Origin: Bacteroidetes bacterium GWF2_33_16
Lineage (GTDB): Bacteria > Bacteroidota > Bacteroidia > Bacteroidales > UBA12077
Length of the DNA: 64,000 bases
Assembly: GCA_001768565.1 (NCBI GenBank)
Contig: MEOE01000013.1
Coordinates: 186,001-250,000, forward strand
Reading direction: 5' to 3'
Made by a program: the position numbers and the translations under genes. Numbering within the stretch: the stretch's first letter is position 1; each line of letters opens with the position of its first letter. The notes below the pieces were generated by a model, which had not been told where the DNA came from, ran no database searches, and saw only the letters and a program-made list of their open reading frames with translations. Shown one piece after another: positions 25,922 to 34,644 of the stretch.

Positions 25922-27178
25922 TTAAAAATAGTGTGATACTGAAAATAAAATGCGTTTATTATTTACTTCATGTGTGTTTTTAACTAAACCATAATCTGCC
26001 AGATCGATAGTACCATAAGCTGCTACAGTATATTCAAATTCTAATCCCATCTGGAAGTTTTTTATACGATAAGTTACATTGGGTGCTATTCTGTATAAAT
26101 AGGCTATATCCAGTGCCATTCCATAATTTCTTTTCTTATCTAAAAGATGATCATTTGCCCCCAGATTTTTTGTATATCCGCCAAAAATTCCTACCTTAAA
26201 TTGATCTCCATACACAATATTTGTCCACAAATACAAGTGATTAAACGGAGTATATTCTTCTTTACCTGATAAACTATCGATACTACTTACTCCATATCCA
26301 CCAAGTAAGATGTTTTCCGAGAGATTTTGTCCGTAAACCGCTTTTCCTTTTACAACCAGTTTAGGTTTCTGAAATTTAAAATAACCCATGTATGACATTG
26401 AGCTTACTTTAGAATCAGTTGTGTAGAATATACCAGATGTTATTGAAGTATCAACAACTGTGCGCGGCTGAATACTTTTATAATCGACCGCAACACCGAA
26501 CAAGAAATCGCCCGGATTATATTGCAACTGCAAGTGCAAATTGGGTAATCCTGAATTTTTAATGTATTTGGCTGATTTTCCATCGGGACCTGTATTTGCA
26601 TAGTCGCTCTGATAAATAGCTGCACCAATAAGTTTAAATTGACCCATTTTATGAGATACAAAAAGCATAGGGCTTCGGTTAAATGCATTAAAAGGCAAAC
26701 CTGTATTTATTGAAAGCACAGAAGGAAAAACTTCTTTTGTAAACATCGGATGCCAATCGCGGCCAATAAGCACTTCTGTTTTTTCCCAGCTTAACTTCGA
26801 ATATGCATTTCGCAAACGAACACGAGCGGTAAAGCCATCAACGCCACCTGTAAAATCCACTTCGAGATACCCAAGCAATTTAGCACCAAAAACATCTGGT
26901 CCTGTTATTTTACCTGTAACTCGTGATGCAATATCTACTAAACCCAGCGAACCTTGGGCATTCAGATCGCTCCCATTGGCATCAAAATTTAAATCTTTAG
27001 GATAAATATGCAACAACCCTTCCAGCGCTTCTACATTTTGACGTGAGTCATAATAAAAATCACTTCGAATAAATCCCGAAAGTTTAATGTCGATTTTCTT
27101 TTCTTCTGGTTCTTGAGCAAAGGCCTGGTTTGCAAAAAAACTAAGTACTATAATTATACTTGATAAATAGAATTTCAT
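25922..27178 (-). CDS. Outer-membrane beta-barrel porin-like protein
   Basis: A 418-residue protein with a signal peptide (cleavage after about residue 21, ANQAFAQ) and then alternating amphipathic strands ending in the aromatic C-terminus VSHYF that the barrel assembly machinery recognises. It resembles DcaP-like or other substrate-specific porins of Bacteroidota. Twelve bases separate it from the symporter gene and 13 from the small membrane protein, so it probably admits the symporter's substrate through the outer membrane. Confidence 0.78.
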   Translation of the reverse strand: MKFYLSSIIIVLSFFANQAFAQEPEEKKIDIKLSGFIRSDFYYDSRQNVEALEGLLHIYPKDLNFDANGSDLNAQGSLGLVDIASRVTGKITGPDVFGAKLLGYLEVDFTGGVDGFTARVRLRNAYSKLSWEKTEVLIGRDWHPMFTKEVFPSVLSINTGLPFNAFNRSPMLFVSHKMGQFKLIGAAIYQSDYANTGPDGKSAKYIKNSGLPNLHLQLQYNPGDFLFGVAVDYKSIQPRTVVDTSITSGIFYTTDSKVSSMSYMGYFKFQKPKLVVKGKAVYGQNLSENILLGGYGVSSIDSLSGKEEYTPFNHLYLWTNIVYGDQFKVGIFGGYTKNLGANDHLLDKKRNYGMALDIAYLYRIAPNVTYRIKNFQMGLEFEYTVAAYGTIDLADYGLVKNTHEVNNKRILFSVSHYF

Positions 27179-27191
27179 TTTTGATTTAATA

Positions 27192-27344
27192 TTATTTTTT
27201 CTCTAATTCAATTCCAAATTTCTCCCAACCCTTAACAAATCCTTCTTTTACATTAGGCCACCTAATGATTACAGCAATAAGTAATAAGATCGCCATTATA
27301 AGAAGCAACTTCTCGTTAAAAGTTAACTCTTTGAGCTTTCGCAT
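27192..27344 (-). CDS. 50-residue single-pass membrane protein of the symporter operon
   Basis: A short frame from ATG at 27344 to TAA at 27192 encodes 50 residues: a basic start (MRKLKEL), one hydrophobic helix at about 13-28 (LLLIMAILLLIAVIIRW) and an amphipathic charged tail (KGWEKFGIELEKK). It fills the gap exactly, 9 bases after the synthetase gene and 13 before the porin gene. Its location and form resemble the small accessory proteins that occur beside some sodium symporters; that parallel is inference. Codon use and spacing make a real gene likely. Confidence 0.7.
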   Translation of the reverse strand: MRKLKELTFNEKLLLIMAILLLIAVIIRWPNVKEGFVKGWEKFGIELEKK

Positions 27345-27353
27345 TTTTCTAGT

Positions 27354-29411
27354 TTATTTTTCTATTCTGATTCGTGCATCAACCGCAACTACTCTGTCGG
27401 CTTTACCTAACAATGGATTCAAGTCCATTTCGGCAATTTCTGGTGCAGCTTTAACCAAAGCTGAAACTCTAACAACAATTTCAGCAAATAAATCTTCATT
27501 TACCCCTTCTTGTCCACGAGCGCCTTTTATTATTCCATAGCTTTTTAGCTTACGAATCATTTCCAAGGCTTCAGGTGTTGCTATTGGAGAGAGTCCTGCG
27601 CTTACATCTTTAAGTACTTCTATAAAAATACCACCCAGTCCGCACAATACCATATGACCAAATTTGGGTTCAGATTTTGCTCCAACAAATAGCTCAATAC
27701 CAGATAACATGGGTTGAATTAAAATAGCTGTAGTTTCTTTTATTTTAATCATTCGATCGAACTCTCTGGCAACTATATCTGTATCTTTTACATTTAGAAC
27801 AACACCACCAACATCTGATTTATGAACAGGGCCTACAACTTTCATTACTACAGGCAATCCAAGTTTCTGAGCTTCTTTAACTGCATCTTCCCTATTTGTT
27901 ACAACAGCCTCTCCTGCTCTAGAAATTTTTGCTGCATCGAGTAATTGCTGTACTTTTTCGGGTGATAAATAGCCATTTTCAGAACTATCAATTACTTTTC
28001 TAATTAATGCTGTATCAACTGCAGGCATATCAATCTTTTCGTCTATTGGCTTTGGAGTATGATAAACTTTAGCCAATGCATTTCCAAAAACAACCTCATC
28101 TGGGAAATTAATTCGTCCTTTTGAAATAAATGCATCAATCTCTTCTTTAACATTTATTATAGATGGTAATATTGGATAAATTGGTTTTTTGCAGTTTTTC
28201 ATCTTTTCATCGAGCAAATCGTACACATCGTATACCGGAAATAATCCCGGACTGCCAAAAATAACAGCCATTGCATCAATAGTATCAAAATCATTTTCGC
28301 ATGCATCAATTATATGTCCTAATTGCTCAGCATTTCCTGTAGCTAAAAAGTCGATTGGGTTTGCTACCGATGATCCTGGAAATAACTTTCCTAGCAATTC
28401 TTTTGCTTTTGGCCCATCGATATGAGGAATCTCAAGCTTGTTATTCGAAAGTGCATCTGTAAGCATTACAGCAGGTCCACCGGCATGCGTAATTATAGCA
28501 ATATTTTTCCCTTTTAATTCGGGGTGCATAAAAATAGAAGCGACAGTAGCCAATTCATCACGACCAGCACAACGAACAATTCCTGCTTTACGGAATAAGG
28601 CTTCAACTGCTACATCAGGACTGGCTAAAGCACCTGTATGAGAAGATGCTGCACGACTCCCAGCTTCTGAGCTGCCCGATTTTATTGCTGCAATTTTACA
28701 ACCTTTGCGAATAAGAGACGAAGCATGTTTTAATAATAAGTCGGGCTTATTAACACTTTCGATATATAATAACTTAACTTTTGAACTTGTTTTGGGATCA
28801 TAATTCTCATCCATATATTTAAGAATATCCTCAACTCCCATTTGAGCACTATTACCAACAGAATAAACACTCGCGAATTTTAAACCTTTAGGAATACTGG
28901 CTTCCATAATAAAAACAGCTGTTGCACCCGAACCCGAAATAAAATCGACGCCCTGAGGATCAAGCGTTGGAATTGGTGTGGTAAACACACCATTGTAATT
29001 AGGATTTAAAACACCGATACAATTTGGGCCAATTAAACAAGCTTTATTATTATTGATGATTTCAACAATCTCTTTCTCGAGCTTTGCTCCTTCGGCGTTT
29101 TCCTCGCTAAAGCCAGCAGAGAGAATAATAAATGCTTTGGATTTTTTTTTCTCAGCTAAAATACGAACTGTTTCTGGGCAAAACTTAGCAGCAATAGCAA
29201 TTATTGCTAAATCAACCTGAGGCAAATCCGATGTTTCTTTGTAACACTTTATTCCTTGTACTTGTTCTTCCTTAGGATTTACAACATATAAATCGCCCTT
29301 GAATTTTCCATCGATAATATTTTTTAAAACCTTACCGCCAGTTTTATAGATATTGTCTGAGCCACCTACTACAACTATACTTTTGGGATCAAGAAGCTGT
29401 TTTGTTATCAT
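27354..29411 (-). CDS. ADP-forming acyl-CoA synthetase, fused alpha-beta
   Basis: A 685-residue enzyme. The CoA-binding and ligase domains of the alpha part come first (DPKSIVVVGGSD, GPNCIGVLNP), with the phospho-accepting histidine His258 in AASSHTGALASP. The ATP-grasp beta part is at the end (LPVVMKVVGPVHKSDVGGVV, GIELFVGAKSEPKFGHM, EMDLNPLL). Such enzymes make ATP from acyl-CoA plus ADP and phosphate, or activate acids. I start it at the ATG 29411; a GTG 33 bases upstream overlaps a TACATTTG -7-like element (29451-29444) and is unlikely. It leads the porin/symporter/flavodoxin operon. Confidence 0.88.
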   Translation of the reverse strand: MITKQLLDPKSIVVVGGSDNIYKTGGKVLKNIIDGKFKGDLYVVNPKEEQVQGIKCYKETSDLPQVDLAIIAIAAKFCPETVRILAEKKKSKAFIILSAGFSEENAEGAKLEKEIVEIINNNKACLIGPNCIGVLNPNYNGVFTTPIPTLDPQGVDFISGSGATAVFIMEASIPKGLKFASVYSVGNSAQMGVEDILKYMDENYDPKTSSKVKLLYIESVNKPDLLLKHASSLIRKGCKIAAIKSGSSEAGSRAASSHTGALASPDVAVEALFRKAGIVRCAGRDELATVASIFMHPELKGKNIAIITHAGGPAVMLTDALSNNKLEIPHIDGPKAKELLGKLFPGSSVANPIDFLATGNAEQLGHIIDACENDFDTIDAMAVIFGSPGLFPVYDVYDLLDEKMKNCKKPIYPILPSIINVKEEIDAFISKGRINFPDEVVFGNALAKVYHTPKPIDEKIDMPAVDTALIRKVIDSSENGYLSPEKVQQLLDAAKISRAGEAVVTNREDAVKEAQKLGLPVVMKVVGPVHKSDVGGVVLNVKDTDIVAREFDRMIKIKETTAILIQPMLSGIELFVGAKSEPKFGHMVLCGLGGIFIEVLKDVSAGLSPIATPEALEMIRKLKSYGIIKGARGQEGVNEDLFAEIVVRVSALVKAAPEIAEMDLNPLLGKADRVVAVDARIRIEK

Positions 29412-29697
29412 AATATATTTTAATGTATTTTCTGAATCTGGCACAAATGTACTAAAAAAGACCCACTCGACTGCTTACAATCTGTAAGTTAAAACCCTAT
29501 TTAGCTTAAATATTTGCAAAAATTCATCGTTTTATTAATGATTTTGAATTACTTCAACCTGTTATTCTATTATACAACATGTTTTAATGTCAAAGTAAAT
29601 TTTACTTAATTGTTTTATTCTTAACAAATATTAAATGGGCATAGAGATTTGAAAATAAGAATAAAGTATACTTCTATAAATTTCCCTGATCAAAATC

Positions 29698-29730
29698 ATT
29701 GGAAATTACATAACAGAATTATTATATTTG
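29698..29730 (+). promoter_or_regulatory. Bacteroidota-type promoter upstream of the 23-codon frame
   Basis: ATTG at 29698-29701 and TATATTTG at 29723-29730 with a 21-base spacer fit the -33/-7 pattern; the -7 element is a perfect TAnnTTTG. A start near 29737 would give a leader of about 13 bases before the ATG at 29750. Confidence 0.55.
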
Positions 29731-29749
29731 TATTATCATATATACAATT

Positions 29750-29821
29750 ATGAATTCTTACGACTCAACAAATTTGTACCATAACTTCGGTAAAGGACTC
29801 TTCGAGTGCTGGATTTGTTGA
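29750..29821 (+). CDS. Possible 23-residue leader peptide upstream of hypD activase
   Basis: ATG at 29750 to TGA at 29819-29821 encodes 23 residues beginning MNSYDSTNLY and ending GLFECWIC. It starts about 13 bases after the predicted transcription start of a good promoter, and the stretch is less AT-biased than its flanks, both of which favour real translation. It contains two Cys and one Trp codon close to the stop. A cis-acting leader peptide or a small secreted or regulatory peptide are possible. There is no homologue that I recognise, and chance occurrence is not excluded. Confidence 0.4.
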   Translation: MNSYDSTNLYHNFGKGLFECWIC

Positions 29822-29910
29822 CTTTCTGTTTTACTTCATCATCTTAATTATTCATTTGGATTTTTTGTTTTTTAAACTCAAAAAGAATATTCGATTTAAA
29901 AACAACGATT

Positions 29911-29929
29911 TATGATTTCTAATCATAAC
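29911..29929. promoter_or_regulatory. Inverted repeat TTATGAT-N5-ATCATAA before the activase gene
   Basis: A perfect 7-base inverted repeat with a 5-base centre lies 37 bases before the activase ATG. The inner TGAT-N5-ATCA recalls the half-sites of Crp/Fnr-family regulators, which would suit an oxygen-sensitive radical enzyme. No regulator gene is adjacent. Confidence 0.4.
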
Positions 29930-29965
29930 TTCTTAAATCAACATTCGAAAATAAACTACTAAATA

Positions 29966-30760
29966 ATGCAAGGTACCATCTTCGACATAAAGCATTTCGC
30001 TGTTCACGACGGACCAGGAATTCGACAAACGATCTTTTTTAAGGGCTGTCCGCTAAACTGCTGGTGGTGTCATAACCCCGAAAGTCAGAATATTGAACCC
30101 GAAGATTTTATCAGAGTAAACAAACTTGATGGTAAAGAATTTAAAAAAGGTGAAGAGATTGGCTATAAGATTACAAAAGATGAATTATTTAAGATTATTT
30201 CAGGCGATAAGATTTTCTTCGAAGAATCGGATGGTGGTGTAACTTTTTCGGGTGGCGAGCCTTTGATGCAAGCCGATTTTTTATACGAAACGGCTCTGTT
30301 GAGCAAGCAAAATAATATTCATACTTGCCTTGATACAACTGGCTTTGCATCTGAAAAAACAATTCAGAAAATAGCCAGTGTTATCGATTGTTTTTTATTT
30401 GATATTAAGATTATCGATAATGAATTGCATAAAAAATATACAGGTGTTTCGGTAGTTGGAATCTTAAATAATTTACAATGGCTCGATGCAAATCATAAAA
30501 ATGTGATCTTACGATTTCCTGTAATTCCGGGAATAACAAATACAAGCAAGAATTTAAATGAAATAAAGGAGTTTATTTCGGGTTTAAAAAATACAAAACA
30601 GATTGATTTGTTACCTTTTCATACGATATCGAAAAGCAAGTACAATCGATTTAATAAAGAATACAAAATGGGCGATACTCCTGCCATATCGGATAATGAG
30701 ATGAAAGAACTAAAAAAGGAGTTTGAAACTATTGGTTTTACTGTTGGTATTGGAGGATAA
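29966..30760 (+). CDS. Glycyl radical enzyme activase (radical SAM) for HypD
   Basis: A 264-residue radical SAM protein. CxxxCxxC is at Cys28/32/35 in FKGCPLNCWWCHNPES, the GGEP motif in VTFSGGEPLMQ, and the N-terminal FDIKHFAVHDGPGIRQTIF is the usual activase opening. It cleaves S-adenosylmethionine to place the radical on Gly762 of the enzyme encoded 70 bases downstream. Many relatives of non-PFL glycyl radical enzymes carry an extra ferredoxin-like insert after CHNPES; here about 50 residues without cysteines replace it, so there is a single cluster, as in PflA. The pairing with HypD is by adjacency. Confidence 0.88.
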   Translation: MQGTIFDIKHFAVHDGPGIRQTIFFKGCPLNCWWCHNPESQNIEPEDFIRVNKLDGKEFKKGEEIGYKITKDELFKIISGDKIFFEESDGGVTFSGGEPLMQADFLYETALLSKQNNIHTCLDTTGFASEKTIQKIASVIDCFLFDIKIIDNELHKKYTGVSVVGILNNLQWLDANHKNVILRFPVIPGITNTSKNLNEIKEFISGLKNTKQIDLLPFHTISKSKYNRFNKEYKMGDTPAISDNEMKELKKEFETIGFTVGIGG

Positions 30761-30767
30761 ATTAATT

Positions 30768-30794
30768 TAGCTTTTAGCTGTCAGCTAATAGCTA
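30768..30794. repeat. Intercistronic hairpin between activase and hypD
   Basis: TAGCTTTTAGCTG (30768-30780) and CAGCTAATAGCTA (30782-30794) are inverted copies with one mismatch around a single base. The hairpin is not followed by a T run, so it looks like an mRNA-stabilising or repetitive palindrome, not a terminator. Confidence 0.5.
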
Positions 30795-30830
30795 TTAGTA
30801 AGAAATTTATAAAAGCTAAGTCTTAAAACG

Positions 30831-33194
30831 ATGAATACACGAATAAAAAACTTACGAACCCAGAGCTTAACTGCAATAAATAAGTTATCGCATGAGAGAG
30901 CTAAGCTAGTAACTGATTTTTACAAACAAACCGAATCTCAGCAATTATCGGTCCCTGTAAAAAGAGCGTTAACATTCAAGTATATACTAGAAAATAAGAA
31001 GATTTGCATAAACGAAGGTGAGTTAATTGTTGGTGAACGCGGACCAGCTCCAAAAGAAACGTCTACTTATCCGGAAGTTAGTTTACATTCATTGCAGGAT
31101 CTTGAAATTCTTGATTCTCGCCCAAAGGTTTGGTTCAGGGTTGATGATGAAACCAAAAATATCTATCAGAAGGAGATTATTCCATTCTGGAAAGGAAAAT
31201 CACAGCGAGACAAAATATTTGCACAATTACCAGACGAATGGAAAGCAGCGTATGAAGCAGGAGTTTTTACTGAGTTTCAGGAGCAACGTGCTCCCGGGCA
31301 TACTGTTGCCGGGAAAAAAATTTTCAGAAAAGGAATGCTCGATCTGAAAAAAGATATTCATAATTCAATTCAAAAATATGAGAAACTGAATAATTCAGAA
31401 TCAAAAAATAAAATGGAAGAACTCAAGGCAATGGAGATTGCTGCAGATGCAATTATTCTTTTTGCTAACCGATATGCTGATGAGTTGGAGAAACTTTCAA
31501 AAACAGAAAAAGATAGTAAGCGCAAAGCTGAACTTGTTGAGATGGTGAGAATTTGTAGAAAAGTCCCAGCTCATGCTCCTGACACTTTTCACGAAATGTT
31601 ACAGCATTATTGGTTTGTACATTTAGGTGTAATTACCGAACTCAATCCATGGGATTCATTCAATCCGGGCAGATTAGACCAGCATTTGTATCCATATTAT
31701 AAAAAAGAAATGGAAAGCGGTTCATTAAGCAAAGAGCAAGCATTAGAATTATTGCAAGCGTTCTGGGTAAAATTCAACAATCATCCTTCTCCACCAAAAA
31801 TGGGTGTTACCGCATTAGAAAGTAACACATATACCGATTTTGCTTTAATAAATTTAGGTGGGGTTAATGAAGATGGCTCCGATGCTGTAAATGAGCTTAC
31901 TTACACTTTATTAGATGTAATTGAAGAAATGCGCATTTTGCAACCAAGCTCAATGGTTCAGATTAGCAAAGTAAATCCTGACAGCTTTATAAAAAGAGCA
32001 ATTAACATTACAAAGACAGGATTTGGTCAGCCTTCGTTTTTTAATACCGATGCCATTGTAAAAGAACTTGTAAATCAAGGAAAAGATATTGTTGATGCAC
32101 GCAACGGTGGAGCCAGCGGTTGTGTCGAAACAGGGGCGTTCGGAACCGAAAGTTACATTCTTACAGGTTATTTTAATTTAAATAAGATTCTCGAAATCAC
32201 CTTACATAATGGAATTGATCCAAGAACAGGAAAACTAATAGGAATACACACAGGCGACCCGAGAAACTTTAAAAGCATTGATGAACTTATTGATGCATAC
32301 AAAAAGCAACTAGACCATTTCGCCGATATCAAACTAAAAGGAAACATTATAATAGAAAAGATTTATGCTGAGGAAATGCCGGTACCTTTTCTTTCGTTAA
32401 TTATTGATGACTGCATTACAAATGGAGTTGATTATAATGCTGGAGGCGCAAGATACAATACAAGCTATGTTCAGGGCGTGGGACTAGGAAGCATAACAGA
32501 CAATTTAACATCTATAAAATATAATGTTTTTGATAAAAAGAAAATCAGCATGGATGAGCTTTTAAAAGCTATGAAAGCTAACTTTGAAGGTTACGACCAG
32601 CTTCGTCACGATCTGATTTACGAAACACCCAAATATGGTAACGATGATGACTATGCTGATTTGCATGCAGTGGATGTTTTCAATATTTTTTATGATGCTA
32701 TAAATGGCAAGCCAACCTATCGAGGTGGTGTTTTCAGAATTAATATGTTACCAACAACCAGTCATGTTTATTTCGGAAGCGTTATGAAAGCAACAGCCGA
32801 TGGTCGAAAAGCCTTTGAACCATTATCGGAAGGTATTAGTCCATTTCAAGGTGCTGATAAAAAAGGCCCAACGGCTGTATTGAAATCGGCAGCCAAAATT
32901 GACCATATTAAAACAGGTGGAACATTATTAAATCAGAAATTTTCTCCCTCGTTTTTTATAGATGATAAGAGTATTACCAAACTTTCACAATTAATTCGCA
33001 GTTATTTCAGAATGGATGGACATCATATTCAGTTTAATGTTGTAAGCGCTGCAACATTGAGGGAGGCACAAAAGCATCCAGAGAAATTTACCGACCTTAT
33101 TGTTCGAGTAGCTGGTTATAGTGATTATTTTAACGATTTGGGAGAAAGTCTGCAAAACGAAATTATCAGAAGAACAGAACATGAAGAAGTATAA
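30831..33194 (+). CDS. hypD: trans-4-hydroxy-L-proline dehydratase (glycyl radical enzyme)
   Basis: A 787-residue glycyl radical enzyme with the thiyl cysteine Cys431 and catalytic Glu433 in GGASGCVETG and the radical Gly762 in RVAGYSDYF. Active-site residues that I recall for Clostridioides difficile HypD are His160, Asp278, Ser334, Phe340, Cys434, Glu436, Tyr450, Thr645 and Gly765. Each is present here with the same identity at a constant shift of three (157, 275, 331, 337, 431, 433, 447, 642, 762). The N-terminal region also matches (ERA..., RALTFKYILEN, YEAGVFTEF, RAPGHTV). The enzyme dehydrates hydroxyproline to pyrroline-5-carboxylate, which can be reduced to proline. No proC-like reductase is in the window. 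Confidence 0.9.
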   Translation: MNTRIKNLRTQSLTAINKLSHERAKLVTDFYKQTESQQLSVPVKRALTFKYILENKKICINEGELIVGERGPAPKETSTYPEVSLHSLQDLEILDSRPKVWFRVDDETKNIYQKEIIPFWKGKSQRDKIFAQLPDEWKAAYEAGVFTEFQEQRAPGHTVAGKKIFRKGMLDLKKDIHNSIQKYEKLNNSESKNKMEELKAMEIAADAIILFANRYADELEKLSKTEKDSKRKAELVEMVRICRKVPAHAPDTFHEMLQHYWFVHLGVITELNPWDSFNPGRLDQHLYPYYKKEMESGSLSKEQALELLQAFWVKFNNHPSPPKMGVTALESNTYTDFALINLGGVNEDGSDAVNELTYTLLDVIEEMRILQPSSMVQISKVNPDSFIKRAINITKTGFGQPSFFNTDAIVKELVNQGKDIVDARNGGASGCVETGAFGTESYILTGYFNLNKILEITLHNGIDPRTGKLIGIHTGDPRNFKSIDELIDAYKKQLDHFADIKLKGNIIIEKIYAEEMPVPFLSLIIDDCITNGVDYNAGGARYNTSYVQGVGLGSITDNLTSIKYNVFDKKKISMDELLKAMKANFEGYDQLRHDLIYETPKYGNDDDYADLHAVDVFNIFYDAINGKPTYRGGVFRINMLPTTSHVYFGSVMKATADGRKAFEPLSEGISPFQGADKKGPTAVLKSAAKIDHIKTGGTLLNQKFSPSFFIDDKSITKLSQLIRSYFRMDGHHIQFNVVSAATLREAQKHPEKFTDLIVRVAGYSDYFNDLGESLQNEIIRRTEHEEV

Positions 33195-33275
33195 ACTTTG
33201 CAAAATTGTATTTAAGTCATATTAACGAATTAAAAAATAATTTATCTTTCACTAATTTTTAGAAAATCAAAAATC

Positions 33276-34631
33276 ATGAGAAAAATAATTAAATCCCTGC
33301 AATTAAGTCATATTCTTATTTTTATTCTGCTACAACTGGTTTTATCAGTTAACGCCCAATCTACTAGAAATTTAAAGGAAGAGCTTGAAAAAATACCGGG
33401 AGTTATGGTGTTCACGATGAAATCCGATCCAATGTTTTCGGAATCATATGAATTATTTTTCACCCAGCCTGTAGATCATAATAATCCTGATGGTGAGAAA
33501 TTCACACAACGGGTACTTTTAGGTCATGTAGGATTCGATCGTCCAACAGTAGCTGTTATTGAAGGTTATAGTATTTATACTGATAAAGCGGGTGAGATAA
33601 CTAAATTCTTAAACGCAAATCAAATAACCATTGAACATCGTTTTTTTGCAGATTCACGACCCGATAGTATTCCATGGAATTACCTAACTATTAAGCAAGC
33701 AGCTGCTGATCATCACGAAATAATTTCAGAACTAAAAAAGATATACGAAAAGAAGTGGGTTTCAACAGGAATAAGCAAAGGAGGACAAGCAACAATATAT
33801 CACAGGCGTTTTTATCCAAGCGATGTAGATGTTAGTGTGCCATATGTCGCTCCGTTGAATTTCAGCGACGAAGATGAAAGATATTATTCATTTTTAAAAA
33901 CAGTAGGAACACCTGAATGCCGCAAGAAAATTTATAATTACCAACTTATTTTATTCCAAAATAAAGCAAAACTAATGCCTATGATTAAGCAGATGGCAAA
34001 AACCAGGAATTATAGTTTTTCTATGGGTATCGATAGAGCATTTGACCTAAGTGTACTTGAATATTCGTTTTCATTCTGGCAGTGGTGCGGAAGCTGCGCA
34101 TTAATTCCTGACAGAACAGCTATTCTTGATGATATTTATCAACATTACATATATGTTAATCCAATAAGTTTTTTCGAGGATTCGGATATAAAGCATAATT
34201 TGCCATTTTATTACCAGGCACTTACCGAGATAGGAATGTATGGTTATGAAATTGGGCCATTCAAAAAATATCTGAAAGATACCACAAATATCACATTTGA
34301 ATTCAATCTACCCGAAGGTGTAGAAGAGGTAACCTATAACTACGAAGCAATGCATGACATTAACCAATGGATTCAAACTGAAGGCAACTATATGCTTTAT
34401 ATTTATGGAAAAAATGATGCCTACTTTGCAACAGCAGTTGAGCCATCAAAAAATACAAATGCTGTTAGAATGGTGAATCCGAAAGGTTGCCATACTACAC
34501 GTATTGAAACATTTCCTGATAATATGAAAAAAGAAATTTATAAAATCCTGCAAGATTGGATGTCGGAAAAGCCTCAAACCTTGAATCAGGTAAGTGGTGG
34601 AAGTTCTGATGTAATGTTTGAAGTTTTTTAA
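33276..34631 (+). CDS. Secreted S37-family serine peptidase (tripeptidyl/prolyl aminopeptidase type)
   Basis: A 451-residue alpha/beta-hydrolase-fold peptidase with a signal peptide (about 1-28, ending VNAQ). The nucleophile elbow is STGISKGGQ with Ser167, the acid Asp381 in IYGKNDAYF, and the histidine His406 in PKGCHTTRI, which is the PS-10/S37 pattern. Family knowledge links such enzymes to removal of tripeptides or Pro-containing N-termini. Placed 81 bases after hypD, it may release hydroxyproline-containing peptides in the periplasm. The gap has no terminator that I can see. Confidence 0.8.
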   Translation: MRKIIKSLQLSHILIFILLQLVLSVNAQSTRNLKEELEKIPGVMVFTMKSDPMFSESYELFFTQPVDHNNPDGEKFTQRVLLGHVGFDRPTVAVIEGYSIYTDKAGEITKFLNANQITIEHRFFADSRPDSIPWNYLTIKQAAADHHEIISELKKIYEKKWVSTGISKGGQATIYHRRFYPSDVDVSVPYVAPLNFSDEDERYYSFLKTVGTPECRKKIYNYQLILFQNKAKLMPMIKQMAKTRNYSFSMGIDRAFDLSVLEYSFSFWQWCGSCALIPDRTAILDDIYQHYIYVNPISFFEDSDIKHNLPFYYQALTEIGMYGYEIGPFKKYLKDTTNITFEFNLPEGVEEVTYNYEAMHDINQWIQTEGNYMLYIYGKNDAYFATAVEPSKNTNAVRMVNPKGCHTTRIETFPDNMKKEIYKILQDWMSEKPQTLNQVSGGSSDVMFEVF

Positions 34632-34644
34632 CAGCACACATTTT

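Larger units (their letters stand above)
29412..29965. other. Long divergent intergenic region upstream of the HypD set
   Basis: This 554-base gap separates the acyl-CoA synthetase operon (minus) from the hypD operon (plus). It holds a -7-like element for the synthetase, a full plus-strand promoter (29698-29730), a 23-codon reading frame (29750-29821) and a perfect inverted repeat (29911-29929). The remainder is AT-rich, with T-rich and A-rich runs after 29840. Confidence 0.6.

Noticed and set aside
29412-29444. Upstream GTG start of the acyl-CoA synthetase
   Set aside because: It overlaps a TACATTTG -7-like element, and the conserved fold begins right after the ATG at 29411.
30768-30794. 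Transcription terminator between activase and hypD
   Set aside because: The hairpin is long but not GC-rich and is not followed by a T run; the two genes should be expressed together.
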